From the NCBI RefSeq assembly GCF_946481715.1, contig NZ_CAMLOV010000019.1, positions 1 to 48,946 of the forward strand: DNA of 48,946 nt, in the 5' to 3' direction. Below, piece by piece: positions 1 to 8,559 of this stretch. Positions within the stretch are counted from its first letter, which is position 1. Each line of letters starts with the position of its first letter. Source of the stretch: an uncultured Mucilaginibacter sp. (lineage in GTDB: Bacteria; Bacteroidota; Bacteroidia; Sphingobacteriales; Sphingobacteriaceae). The notes under the pieces were generated by a model that was not told where the DNA came from, did not search any database, and saw only the letters and a program-made list of their open reading frames with translations. The translations under genes and the position numbers were made by a program.

Positions 1-199
1 CGGTGGATAACCTTTCGCTGGCGATAATGGAGGCATGCTCGTTAGCTTCCAAAAGTAACTGATGGTCAAAGGCCGTGCGCGATGCGCCGGTATCCAGCAC
101 CACCTTAAAAGGCTTGTTAAAAAGCGTGATATCCAGCAGGGGGTGGAAACCATCACCATGCAGGTCGATCATTTGGAGCGGAACGAAAATTTTGTTCAT
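1..199 (-). CDS. Retropepsin-like aspartic protease, N-terminal part (cut by window edge)
   Basis: The reading frame starts at an ATG at 199 and stays open to the window edge, giving about 66 residues. It contains FKVVLDTGAS at about residues 31-40, which is the DTG(A/S) active-site signature of clan AA (retropepsin-like) aspartic proteases, preceded by a short beta-rich stretch. Only the first half of such a domain is visible, and there is no signal peptide, so a cytoplasmic location is inferred. It lies 100 bases downstream of tamL on the same strand and could be co-transcribed with tamB-tamL. The family call rests on one motif plus its position; substrate unknown. Confidence 0.7.
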   Translation of the reverse strand, partial: MNKIFVPLQMIDLHGDGFHPLLDITLFNKPFKVVLDTGASRTAFDHQLLLEANEHASIIASERLST

Positions 200-299
200 T
201 AGTTCACCGGTTAGTTTATTGGTTTGACACAGTAAACTGTTATGAGTTACAATTACAGAATAATCTTCATTCCGTGGCCCGCTGCTCAATTGTTCACAA

Positions 300-2558
300 T
301 TAAAAAGGATAACCAATAGCGATATTTAATATCGCATTTTTAAAGCTTGGGCTTATGCTGCGGCTTGCGCCGTTGGTGCTGTATGGCGTCATCAAAGGGA
401 AACCAAGATCGGCACGCAGCACCAGCACTGTAGCGTCAAACCTTAAACCAAAACCGGCATCAACTGCCAACTGACTCAAGAAGTTTGGCCCGAAAGTACC
501 CCCTGCCTGGTGCGGCTTGGCGTTCCAAACGTTACCGGCATCGGCAAATAAGGCACCGTAAACAATGCTGAAAAGCTTTACCCGGTACTCCAGGTTGGCC
601 TCTAACTTAATATCGCCCGATTGGTCGGCAATAAAGCCGCCGTTAAGCGAACTGGCATCTACACTGCCAGGCCCAATAGACCGTGCCCTAAAACCGCGCA
701 AGCTATTAGGCCCGCCGATAAAAAATTGCTGGTTGTAGGGTAATATGGTAGAGTTGCCGTAAGGCTGACCGATACCAGCCAATAAGCGCGCTGCTATTTT
801 ACTACCGGTGCCTAGTTTGTGGAAGAACCTGAATTCGGTTTCAAGTTTAATATATTGATTAAATGTAGAACCCAGGAAGGTTTTTGGCTTGCCTCCAAGT
901 GTATCGGCGCCTGTCAAAATCCCGTATAAGTTGTTTGACAGGCTCAATTTTCCACGATAAAAGATACTGTTGGTGCGGTAATCTTCGGTAGTGTTATCGT
1001 AGGTGTAAGCATAGCTCGGCCCCCAAGTAAATTGCGGATCGATCACGTGCTTAAGTGCCGGGTTGCGGTTGTTGGGATTGTTAATGCTATCCGTATAAAG
1101 TTTTTGAACATTTCGCGGTTTTACATAGGTTATCTCCAGTAGATTAAGCTCATTTAACTTGTGCACATCGCTTTTAAACGAGTATCCAAACGAACCGCTA
1201 AAGGAATTAAGCGAGTACAACTTGCTGCGGACTACGGACGTATAATTCAGCGTTAGGGTTGTTCGGGGGATGTATGCGTTGTCTGATTTAAAGTTGAACG
1301 GGCTGATGATCCTCGGCCAGGAAATTGATGGCTGTATACCATACTGGAAAACATTGAATCCGCCGTTTTGCCCTCCCACCTGCACATCGGTACTTGCAAA
1401 GAGTGTCACGGTTAAAAGCTCGCCGCCTTTAAATGCGTTGCGGTTTTTCCAGTTAAGGTTAATTTGAGAGCCTGTATAACTTGCCGATGTGGTGCGCCCC
1501 AATAACTCTAATTGTAAAGATTTGCGTTTATAAGGTGTTAAAAAATAGTAAACATCCAGCTTTGGCGAATCTGGCGTTACATCTTCAAACCTGTTTTTTA
1601 CATATTGGTAAGGCCCTAAATTAATAAACCTGTTCAGCGAATTATTATGCGTTGTACGGCTATAAGTATCATTAGGATGCAGCAATACAGTGTTGGCAAA
1701 TATATATGGCCTAACCGTTTTGCGTGGGTCTATTATATTATACCAGCGGTAAAAAGAAGCCTGGTCGAGCTTTAAAGAGGTATCGCGCAGAGAGTAGTTA
1801 GGGTAAACATAGATATTCCTGATAGAGTATATTTCCCGCGCCCTTTCGGGTGTGGTTGGTTTGATGCTTACAATAAGGTCAACCTGGTGATTGATAATGG
1901 TGCTATCTACCTTAATAATCAATTGCTCCGGCGCAAAGAAAAAGAAACCCTCTTCCTTCAGCCGGCTATCGATACGGATACGCTCAGACTTAATAACATC
2001 CAGATTGTACTTATCGCCAACCTTTAAAAGCGTTTCTTTCATCGTTCCTCTTACCGCGGTGTCCAAACTATTATCGGTGGCCATCGGAAAGGCAACGCTG
2101 CGGATGGTGTAAGAAGGACCTGCATTTACTGTAAATTCTGCCTTTGCAGTCCGCTTTTTGCCTATCGTATCGCCCCTGACGGTTGATTGAAAATAGCTTT
2201 CGTTTTGCAGGCGGTTTTGCATGATCGTGCTGTTCTTTTCCAAATCTACTTGGCTGATGTATACCGGAGGCTCGCCGTATTTACTGAAGAATTTTTGAAT
2301 AAAGCCTTTACGTGCCCGTGTTTTAAAGTACAGCCAAAGTTTTATACGTAACCCTAATAAGGACGCATTTGGCTGGGGCCTTACGGTTGCATTCAATTCA
2401 GAACTAATTGCCTTGGCATCACTTTTTTTAATGTCCTTATCGGCCACCTTTACCGAGCTGCCGGTGAAAAGCTTCTCGTTGGGTGGTATATACTTGGTGG
2501 TGCTGCAAGCGCTCACCAATAACGAAAGGAATAACAAATATTTGATATGTTTTATCAT
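300..2558 (-). CDS. tamL: BamA/TamA-family outer membrane lipoprotein (TamL)
   Basis: A 752-residue Omp85-superfamily protein. The N-terminus is a lipoprotein signal with the lipobox LVSAC (lipidated Cys18). The next ~330 residues fit POTRA-type periplasmic domains, and the C-terminal half is a beta-barrel ending in a short strand finishing with GYPF; GGPNSLRGFRARSIGPG near residue 630 is the conserved barrel-lumen loop (RGF motif) of this superfamily. In Bacteroidota the TamA counterpart is typically a lipoprotein called TamL that works with TamB in outer-membrane assembly or lipid transport. Its ATG overlaps the TGA of the upstream tamB by 4 bases, so the two are translationally coupled. 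Function is assigned from family and pairing. Confidence 0.9.
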   Translation of the reverse strand: MIKHIKYLLFLSLLVSACSTTKYIPPNEKLFTGSSVKVADKDIKKSDAKAISSELNATVRPQPNASLLGLRIKLWLYFKTRARKGFIQKFFSKYGEPPVYISQVDLEKNSTIMQNRLQNESYFQSTVRGDTIGKKRTAKAEFTVNAGPSYTIRSVAFPMATDNSLDTAVRGTMKETLLKVGDKYNLDVIKSERIRIDSRLKEEGFFFFAPEQLIIKVDSTIINHQVDLIVSIKPTTPERAREIYSIRNIYVYPNYSLRDTSLKLDQASFYRWYNIIDPRKTVRPYIFANTVLLHPNDTYSRTTHNNSLNRFINLGPYQYVKNRFEDVTPDSPKLDVYYFLTPYKRKSLQLELLGRTTSASYTGSQINLNWKNRNAFKGGELLTVTLFASTDVQVGGQNGGFNVFQYGIQPSISWPRIISPFNFKSDNAYIPRTTLTLNYTSVVRSKLYSLNSFSGSFGYSFKSDVHKLNELNLLEITYVKPRNVQKLYTDSINNPNNRNPALKHVIDPQFTWGPSYAYTYDNTTEDYRTNSIFYRGKLSLSNNLYGILTGADTLGGKPKTFLGSTFNQYIKLETEFRFFHKLGTGSKIAARLLAGIGQPYGNSTILPYNQQFFIGGPNSLRGFRARSIGPGSVDASSLNGGFIADQSGDIKLEANLEYRVKLFSIVYGALFADAGNVWNAKPHQAGGTFGPNFLSQLAVDAGFGLRFDATVLVLRADLGFPLMTPYSTNGASRSISPSFKNAILNIAIGYPF

Positions 2559-5500
2559 TGTATAGTCGTAGTCTGGGTCCTTGTTCTGTCTGCTTTATCT
2601 TTTTCCTGCGATGCCTTTTCCTGCTCGTCCTTCAGTTTTTGCTCTTCCTGGTATTTCTTGCGCTGGGCTTTTTCTTCGGCAGTACGTTTGCGGAATATCT
2701 CGCGGAAGCGGTTATAATCCACCGTTAGCGAGAAGCCTAAACCTGTCTCTACAATTTGCCCCTGTATTACTACATATTCGTCTTTCCGATAAGCACGGAG
2801 GGTATAACGGCCATCCTTGCTCAACTTATACGCAACCGATACATTACCCGCAATGTTGGAGGTTTTTTGCCCTGCCTGAGCACCTTCAAGGTTAAAATTA
2901 TTGCCAACCGAAACGGTGAGCCTATCGCTCAGGAATCGTTTGGATACGCCAATGTTAAGGTCCGTGCGGTTTTGTGCCGTTCCGGAGGAATAATCCTGCC
3001 CGGAAGTTAAACCGAAGTTAAGATCCACACCGGAGATGAGGCCGCCGGCGAGGCTGTTCAGTTGGTCCGACAGCAGGCTGCTCACACTGCTGCGGATAGC
3101 ACCTTCTACACCCGCGCTGCCGCCCTGGCTTTGCAACGGGTTATCGCCAATAAAGTGGCCCAGTATCAATACGCCTAATACTTGTTTATTCAATTCGTTA
3201 GGATCCTGCCGTATTTGGTTTAAACGGGTATTAACGGTTGTTGTAACCTCGCCCGATACATTGTAGTTACTATCCGGCAATACGATATCAAAACTGATAT
3301 CCGGTTTCAGCAATTCGTTCCGCAGGTTAAGGTTAACGTTAAAGGGCAGTTTTTGCTTGTACTGTGTATTATTTACATCGCCCAGTTGGTTTGCTACCAG
3401 GTCTATCGGCGGAACATTGGCTACGTATATGGCGGTAAGGTCAATATTGGCCATGGTGGGGTCGCCCGTCCAGGTGATGGTGCTGCCTTGTTTAAAATTA
3501 AATTTGCGGCTAACCGTGGCATACGATAAGTTGTACGAGCCCTGATTCACTACGTAAGTGCCGGTTAAACTTGTTTTCCCGCTCGGGTCTATTCCGCCGC
3601 TCAGGTGGGCTTCTCCTTTTAGCTGTACCACATCGCCGTTGCGCTCATCAACTACAATAGTGAAATTGGCGTTTTTATTAATGTTAACTGTTGCGTTCAC
3701 ATCAAGCCCGGTAATTTCTGATTGCTTCAACGAATCCAGTTGCCTTGCCAGCAATATCGAATCCATTTTTGGTGCGCTTTGGTCTATAAATTCAACTACA
3801 CCTTTTCGGTCTTCTACGCCGGGGTCGGTAGTTGGCAGCACAAAAACCATATCTGTTTTATCATTTACGGTTAGGGTAGCATCAACCACCGGTTTGGCCA
3901 TATCGCCGCGGACCTTCACATTGGCATCCATAAACAACTTTCCATAGAATAGTTTATTATCGGCTTTGGTAGAGTTGATCACCCGGAAATTATCCATCCG
4001 GATATCCATCCCGAATTTAAAGTCGGTGTAGGTTTTGGTGTAGATAGCTCCGGTTACGATAGCTTTGTTATTGGTAGAATCAACCAGCGTAAAATCGTTA
4101 AATCGGATGCCTTCATCGTTAAACGTAATGCTCTCCTGCGGGATGGTGAAGTAAGAGTTGAGCATGGCAACGTTAAAGCCTACCTTGTTAAAGTCAATCT
4201 TACCACGCACGGCCGGTGCCGTCGTTGTTCCTGTTATTTTCAGCTGCCCGGTGATATTACCGCTGGAATTGCGGATGCTGCCGAAGCTAAAGCCTTCGAT
4301 ACTCTTCATTCCCAAATTAACAATGTTAAGGTTCAGGTCAAATCGGCTTTCGGGCAGGGTATAGTACATGCCGTCCAAATCTACCTGGTTGCCTTTACCG
4401 GTAATGCTCATCTGTGCAGCATAGGCGTTTGCAGTTTGGTTATTCACTTTGAGGGCAATGTTACCTACCGTATCGCCTTTAAAGTTAAAATCGCTCACAT
4501 TGATGGCAGCCTCAAACACCGGCGATTTTTGGAAGTTACTCACCACCGCGTTGCCGTTAATGGTGCCGCCTACCAGCAGCGAATCCTGCTTGGCCATTTT
4601 GGTGAGGGTCTCTATTTTAAAGTTCTTAAAATCTACATTAATAGGCGCATTGTACTGCCCCGATGGTGTGTTGATACTTAGCACCTGGTTATTATTGGTA
4701 AGGCTGAAGTTGCGGGCAAGGATGCCTTTGTTGCCAAACTCCAGGGCGTTGTTGGGGTTAACGGCCCATGGGGTATAATCAAGCATTACGCCATCCTGCA
4801 AAAAACTAAACTGGTATTCGTTTGGTATTACACTGAAAGCGCCTGCCACACGATACCGCTCTTTTTTAGCCGCATCGCGCACCTGAACGTTTAAGCCCAG
4901 TTTATTGTTCTGCGCCGCGCCGGTAATACTGGGGTAAAGTATATCCAGCGAGTTACCTACTTTCACTTCATCAACGGTAAGGCTGTAATTAAGCGCGTTG
5001 TTGCTGGTATTAATGGCCAGTTTACCATTGTTTACGATGTTGGTGCCGTAGATAACTTTTGGCATCGAGCCGTTTACAACCAATTCGCCGGTGCTGCTGT
5101 TAAAGCGGCCGTTTATCAAAACAGGGTCAAGCTGTTTCAGGTCTGGTATGAATTTATCCACCAGCGGGGTTTTTACCAGGCGGGCATCAAAGGTAAATTG
5201 CTGGGGCGAATATTTGGTTTTTACTACCGGGGCATTGGTTACCAGATTGGTATTGTAATATTTATTAATCACGTCCATCACCGCAGGGCCGACTTCGGTA
5301 AGTTTGTACTTGCCGCCCATATGGGCATAAAACATAGGCGTTTTCAGGCGCAGGCTGCTGCTATCAGCATTGGCTGTAGAGATGAGGCTAACGGTATCAA
5401 GGTTGATTCGTGTACCGGCATTATTAACCAGGAGGTCGGTTGCCATAATATTGGCGTTAAGGTAATCCGGGTCGGCAGTAGGCACATCGGCCACTATTTT

Positions 5501-7678
5501 GCCGTGGAAACGCATAACATCTTTAGTAAAGCCCAGTTTCTGCAGGTCGATGCTATCCACCAGCAAAGTTGCATTTACCGACGGGTACTTCTTGTTCATA
5601 TTAGCCTTTGCATCCAGACTAAAATTGATATTAGGGTCAACCATTCGGGCGTTAGCCACGTAAGCGCCGTTGCGGGCCGTGCCTTTTACGACCAGGTTTT
5701 TATAAGTATAGCCTTTTACATAGGCGCTTGCAACATTTCCGTTAAACTTGAGGCTGGCAGTTTTTGGGTCGAGGCCGGCACCGCTAATATTGGCGCTCAT
5801 GGTAACCATGCCTACCATTTGCGGCTGTTTGGTAAGCGCGCCTACATTTAGGTTATTGGCTTTAATATTTGCCGAATAGGTTTCGCTGCCCTTGCGTTTA
5901 CCGCTCTTCATGGCAGCCACCAAATCAACCGCGCCATAACTGCTGCGCAGGTTCATTTTAGTGTTGAAGTTTTTCATGGTGCCTTTAAAAGTGCCCTTCA
6001 GGTCCATATTTGCGGGGATACTCACATTTGGCGGGATGGTGCCTTTTGGTACCAAACGCGCAATATCGCGGCTGCTGGTACGGAAATCGTTAATGGTAAG
6101 GTCGAAGTAAGCCTTCTCCACATTAGGTAAACCACGGATGGTGGCAGATGCTTTTACATAGGTGTTGCCGAAGCCACTCAGTTCAATATTGGGGATGCGA
6201 AGGTTATCTACCGCGCCGGTAACACGTCCATTAACCTTCAGTACAGTATTAGGCGATGACTTGAACGGCTCCATAGATGCCATTGTGGGCATCAATAATA
6301 ATATATCGCTCAAGCTTGTTTTGCTGCCATCTAAATTGGCGTTGATACTGAGCTTACCCAAATTGTTGGTAAGCGATTCGATAGAAGGGTAACCAACCTG
6401 CAGGTCTTTTTGAATTACCGATCTCGGGGTTTGTACCAGCAGGTCTTTCAAATAAGCATTCTTTGGCCCGTAGAAGAATGTGGTGTGGAACTTATCGATC
6501 TTCAGCCCGCTTTTTTCGCTAAAGGTGAAGGAATTTACCCTGCCCGATAGGCTATCCGGGTGATAAGCCAGGTTTTCTATATCGGCGTTCAGGTTTTTGA
6601 TGTCCATGTGCGCAAAATCCAGCCCGCGTGGCAGGCGCTTTTGCGCATCGTTATCAAACTTAATATTGTCGTTTACAAGCCTTATTTTGCCCAGGGTAGC
6701 TGTCCACCCTTTAGCGGTTTGCCTGGCTGATACCAGCGTATCCAGTTTTTTGATGGCCTTATCTACAGCTTTTATAATGGTTTTGGGTTTTTCGAATATC
6801 AGCCCTGCGTCGGTGTTGCTCAATTCGATAGATTTAACGCCCACGTGCTGGTTGCGTAGGTCTATCTTATCCATATTCACCAAAAACTTACCCAGGTTAA
6901 CTGATGCCGCCATCTCGCCGCTGCGGTAATCAACCTTTACCTTGTCAACGTTTATCTCGTCGAGCGTAAGGTCCATATTTAAAGGGGTAACTGCAGTGTC
7001 AACTTTAGCCGCCTGTGCGATGGAAGAACCTGCCGGTGTTTGGATGATCTTCGCATTCACACCGCTAAGGTTTATCTTCGGGATAGTGAATTTCATCTTA
7101 TCCAAATCAAAATCCTTTATGCGGGTGTCAAAGTGGCCCAGCAAAAACCTCACATCGTTGCCGGTGGTAACATCTTTATAGGCAACATTTATCCGGTCTA
7201 AAATAATCTTATCTACCGAAAACTGCATGGTAGAGGTGGTGTCGGTAGGTTTTGGCTCTTTTTTTTGCTCCCCTGCAAATGCTTTGATAATGTAATCGAA
7301 GTTAAAAAGGCTATCTGGCCCTCGGCTTATTTTTGCGGTGATGCCTTCCAGGTTTATTTCATTTATCTCAACCTTGTTTTTAAGTAGCTTTAGCAAGGTA
7401 ATATCCACCTTCAGCTTATCGCCTGCAATAAGTGTATCCTTCTTCTGGTCTTCAAAATAAACATCTTCCAGCACCAGCAATTTGGGCAGGCCCAGGCTTA
7501 TGTGGCCTATCTCTACCCTGGTATGAATTTTATTTTGCAAAAAAGTAACCGCCTTGTCCTTTGCATAATTTTGCACGGCAGGTACCTGTATTAAAATAAC
7601 TACAAGCAACACCAAAAAAATGACACTTGCTATTATCCAGAGAATTGTTTTGAGGGCTATACGTCCAAATCGTTCCAA
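2555..7678 (-). CDS. tamB: Translocation and assembly module protein TamB (DUF490 family)
   Basis: A very large (1707-residue) AsmA/TamB-family protein. Residues ~8-30 form one inner-membrane anchor; the rest is long repetitive beta-rich sequence expected to form the periplasm-spanning hydrophobic groove of AsmA-like proteins. The DUF490 domain occupies roughly the last 450 residues (region with DPTMANIDLTAIY and LNLRNELLKPDISFDI). Family members bridge the inner and outer membranes and have been implicated in barrel-protein assembly and phospholipid transport. After the DUF490 domain there is a highly charged, Lys/Glu-rich tail of about 45 residues (RKRTAEEKAQRKKYQEEQ onward). tamL follows with a 4-base overlap, which supports the pairing. 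Confidence 0.93.
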   Translation of the reverse strand: MERFGRIALKTILWIIASVIFLVLLVVILIQVPAVQNYAKDKAVTFLQNKIHTRVEIGHISLGLPKLLVLEDVYFEDQKKDTLIAGDKLKVDITLLKLLKNKVEINEINLEGITAKISRGPDSLFNFDYIIKAFAGEQKKEPKPTDTTSTMQFSVDKIILDRINVAYKDVTTGNDVRFLLGHFDTRIKDFDLDKMKFTIPKINLSGVNAKIIQTPAGSSIAQAAKVDTAVTPLNMDLTLDEINVDKVKVDYRSGEMAASVNLGKFLVNMDKIDLRNQHVGVKSIELSNTDAGLIFEKPKTIIKAVDKAIKKLDTLVSARQTAKGWTATLGKIRLVNDNIKFDNDAQKRLPRGLDFAHMDIKNLNADIENLAYHPDSLSGRVNSFTFSEKSGLKIDKFHTTFFYGPKNAYLKDLLVQTPRSVIQKDLQVGYPSIESLTNNLGKLSINANLDGSKTSLSDILLLMPTMASMEPFKSSPNTVLKVNGRVTGAVDNLRIPNIELSGFGNTYVKASATIRGLPNVEKAYFDLTINDFRTSSRDIARLVPKGTIPPNVSIPANMDLKGTFKGTMKNFNTKMNLRSSYGAVDLVAAMKSGKRKGSETYSANIKANNLNVGALTKQPQMVGMVTMSANISGAGLDPKTASLKFNGNVASAYVKGYTYKNLVVKGTARNGAYVANARMVDPNINFSLDAKANMNKKYPSVNATLLVDSIDLQKLGFTKDVMRFHGKIVADVPTADPDYLNANIMATDLLVNNAGTRINLDTVSLISTANADSSSLRLKTPMFYAHMGGKYKLTEVGPAVMDVINKYYNTNLVTNAPVVKTKYSPQQFTFDARLVKTPLVDKFIPDLKQLDPVLINGRFNSSTGELVVNGSMPKVIYGTNIVNNGKLAINTSNNALNYSLTVDEVKVGNSLDILYPSITGAAQNNKLGLNVQVRDAAKKERYRVAGAFSVIPNEYQFSFLQDGVMLDYTPWAVNPNNALEFGNKGILARNFSLTNNNQVLSINTPSGQYNAPINVDFKNFKIETLTKMAKQDSLLVGGTINGNAVVSNFQKSPVFEAAINVSDFNFKGDTVGNIALKVNNQTANAYAAQMSITGKGNQVDLDGMYYTLPESRFDLNLNIVNLGMKSIEGFSFGSIRNSSGNITGQLKITGTTTAPAVRGKIDFNKVGFNVAMLNSYFTIPQESITFNDEGIRFNDFTLVDSTNNKAIVTGAIYTKTYTDFKFGMDIRMDNFRVINSTKADNKLFYGKLFMDANVKVRGDMAKPVVDATLTVNDKTDMVFVLPTTDPGVEDRKGVVEFIDQSAPKMDSILLARQLDSLKQSEITGLDVNATVNINKNANFTIVVDERNGDVVQLKGEAHLSGGIDPSGKTSLTGTYVVNQGSYNLSYATVSRKFNFKQGSTITWTGDPTMANIDLTAIYVANVPPIDLVANQLGDVNNTQYKQKLPFNVNLNLRNELLKPDISFDIVLPDSNYNVSGEVTTTVNTRLNQIRQDPNELNKQVLGVLILGHFIGDNPLQSQGGSAGVEGAIRSSVSSLLSDQLNSLAGGLISGVDLNFGLTSGQDYSSGTAQNRTDLNIGVSKRFLSDRLTVSVGNNFNLEGAQAGQKTSNIAGNVSVAYKLSKDGRYTLRAYRKDEYVVIQGQIVETGLGFSLTVDYNRFREIFRKRTAEEKAQRKKYQEEQKLKDEQEKASQEKDKADRTRTQTTTIQ

Positions 7679-7826
7679 ATTCGTAAAGGTTAGGGTTACC
7701 GCTTATAGTTTCACAAATTATGTGCTAAAGTGTTTCCTGTACTCTGCCAACACGTTAAAAAGGCGAATTGTTTTCTCTTGAAAAGGGAATTCCTGTATAA
7801 ATTGGCTTTATAATATAAACTTTAGC

Positions 7827-8453
7827 TTAGTTGGCCAGTTGCCAACCTTTGCCCTCCAAAGAGGCATGGCAGGTGGCGCAAAACCGGGCCTCTTCATCCA
7901 GGTGGTTTCCGCCATTCGCGTCGCGCATGTAACAGGTTTTATTGGGGCAATGGGATAAACCCTGTGTATGGCCAAGTTCGTGCAGGGCCAGTTTGTAAAA
8001 CAGTGCGGTAAACCTGATTTTATTTAGCCTGTAGGTGGAAATAACACAGGCATTGCCGGGTGTAAAACCGAGCCCCATTACACCCCAGTCTGTAATCGAC
8101 CCGTTTTGGGTGCTGACATCTTTATTGGTTAGCCCAATAACAACTGTATCGGCATTGCCCAAACGGTTTAGGCTACTAATGAGCGAGTCTGCCCTGTAGC
8201 GGTTCCTTGGTTTGTAAAAGGCGTTTGCCGGCAAAGGGATTGCGCCTTTTAATACTGCCGTGGGGTTTATCATTCTCAGTTTTTCATAAAGCGTTTTCGC
8301 ATCTAACGCAGGCAATCCTTCAAAAGGCTGAACTACAAATACCCGGTTTGCATGCGGCAAGCTTGGCCGGCACCCCAAAGCTGTTAATAACAAAGCGGCA
8401 GCAAATACACGCGAAAAACGTAGCCTTATTGGCAGCAAGGGCATTAATTGCAT
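7827..8453 (-). CDS. Archaemetzincin-like zinc metallopeptidase, putative lipoprotein
   Basis: A 208-residue protein with a Sec/lipoprotein leader (lipobox LTALGC, Cys28; the start could also be Met4). The C-terminal part has HELGHTQGLSHC (His158, Glu159, His162, His168), then a second Cys at 174, Met176 and CATC at 192-195. This is the archaemetzincin layout: a metzincin HExxHxxGxxH zinc site followed by a four-cysteine structural site. The spacing from Met to the CxxC pair is 15 residues, slightly shorter than the 17 I recall for the family pattern. Substrate is unknown. The lipobox suggests a membrane-anchored, extracytoplasmic enzyme. It is divergent from dnaE with a 106-base gap. Confidence 0.85.
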   Translation of the reverse strand: MQLMPLLPIRLRFSRVFAAALLLTALGCRPSLPHANRVFVVQPFEGLPALDAKTLYEKLRMINPTAVLKGAIPLPANAFYKPRNRYRADSLISSLNRLGNADTVVIGLTNKDVSTQNGSITDWGVMGLGFTPGNACVISTYRLNKIRFTALFYKLALHELGHTQGLSHCPNKTCYMRDANGGNHLDEEARFCATCHASLEGKGWQLAN

Positions 8454-8521
8454 CCGGCTTTTTTTGTGTTAAAGATAGCGGATGATTTTTCCACAAATGG
8501 GTGTTTGGTATCGATTTTTGA

Positions 8522-8529
8522 TAAATTTG
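8522..8529 (+). promoter_or_regulatory. Candidate -7 element upstream of dnaE
   Basis: TAAATTTG matches the Bacteroidota -7 consensus TAnnTTTG and lies 30 bases before the dnaE ATG. The nearest TTTG at 8504-8507 is only 14 bases upstream, shorter than the usual -33/-7 spacing, so the -33 box is uncertain. Confidence 0.4.
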
Positions 8530-8559
8530 TAATTCTACCGATATAGAGAAATAGATATT

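Noticed and set aside
2581..2895. 104-residue plus-strand frame at the tamB 3' end
   Set aside because: It is antisense to the tamB C-terminus and the translation is Cys/Pro-rich without domain features.
5198..5851. 217-residue open frame on the plus strand inside tamB
   Set aside because: It lies entirely opposite tamB, which has strong family support; the translation shows no family features, so it is an antisense shadow.
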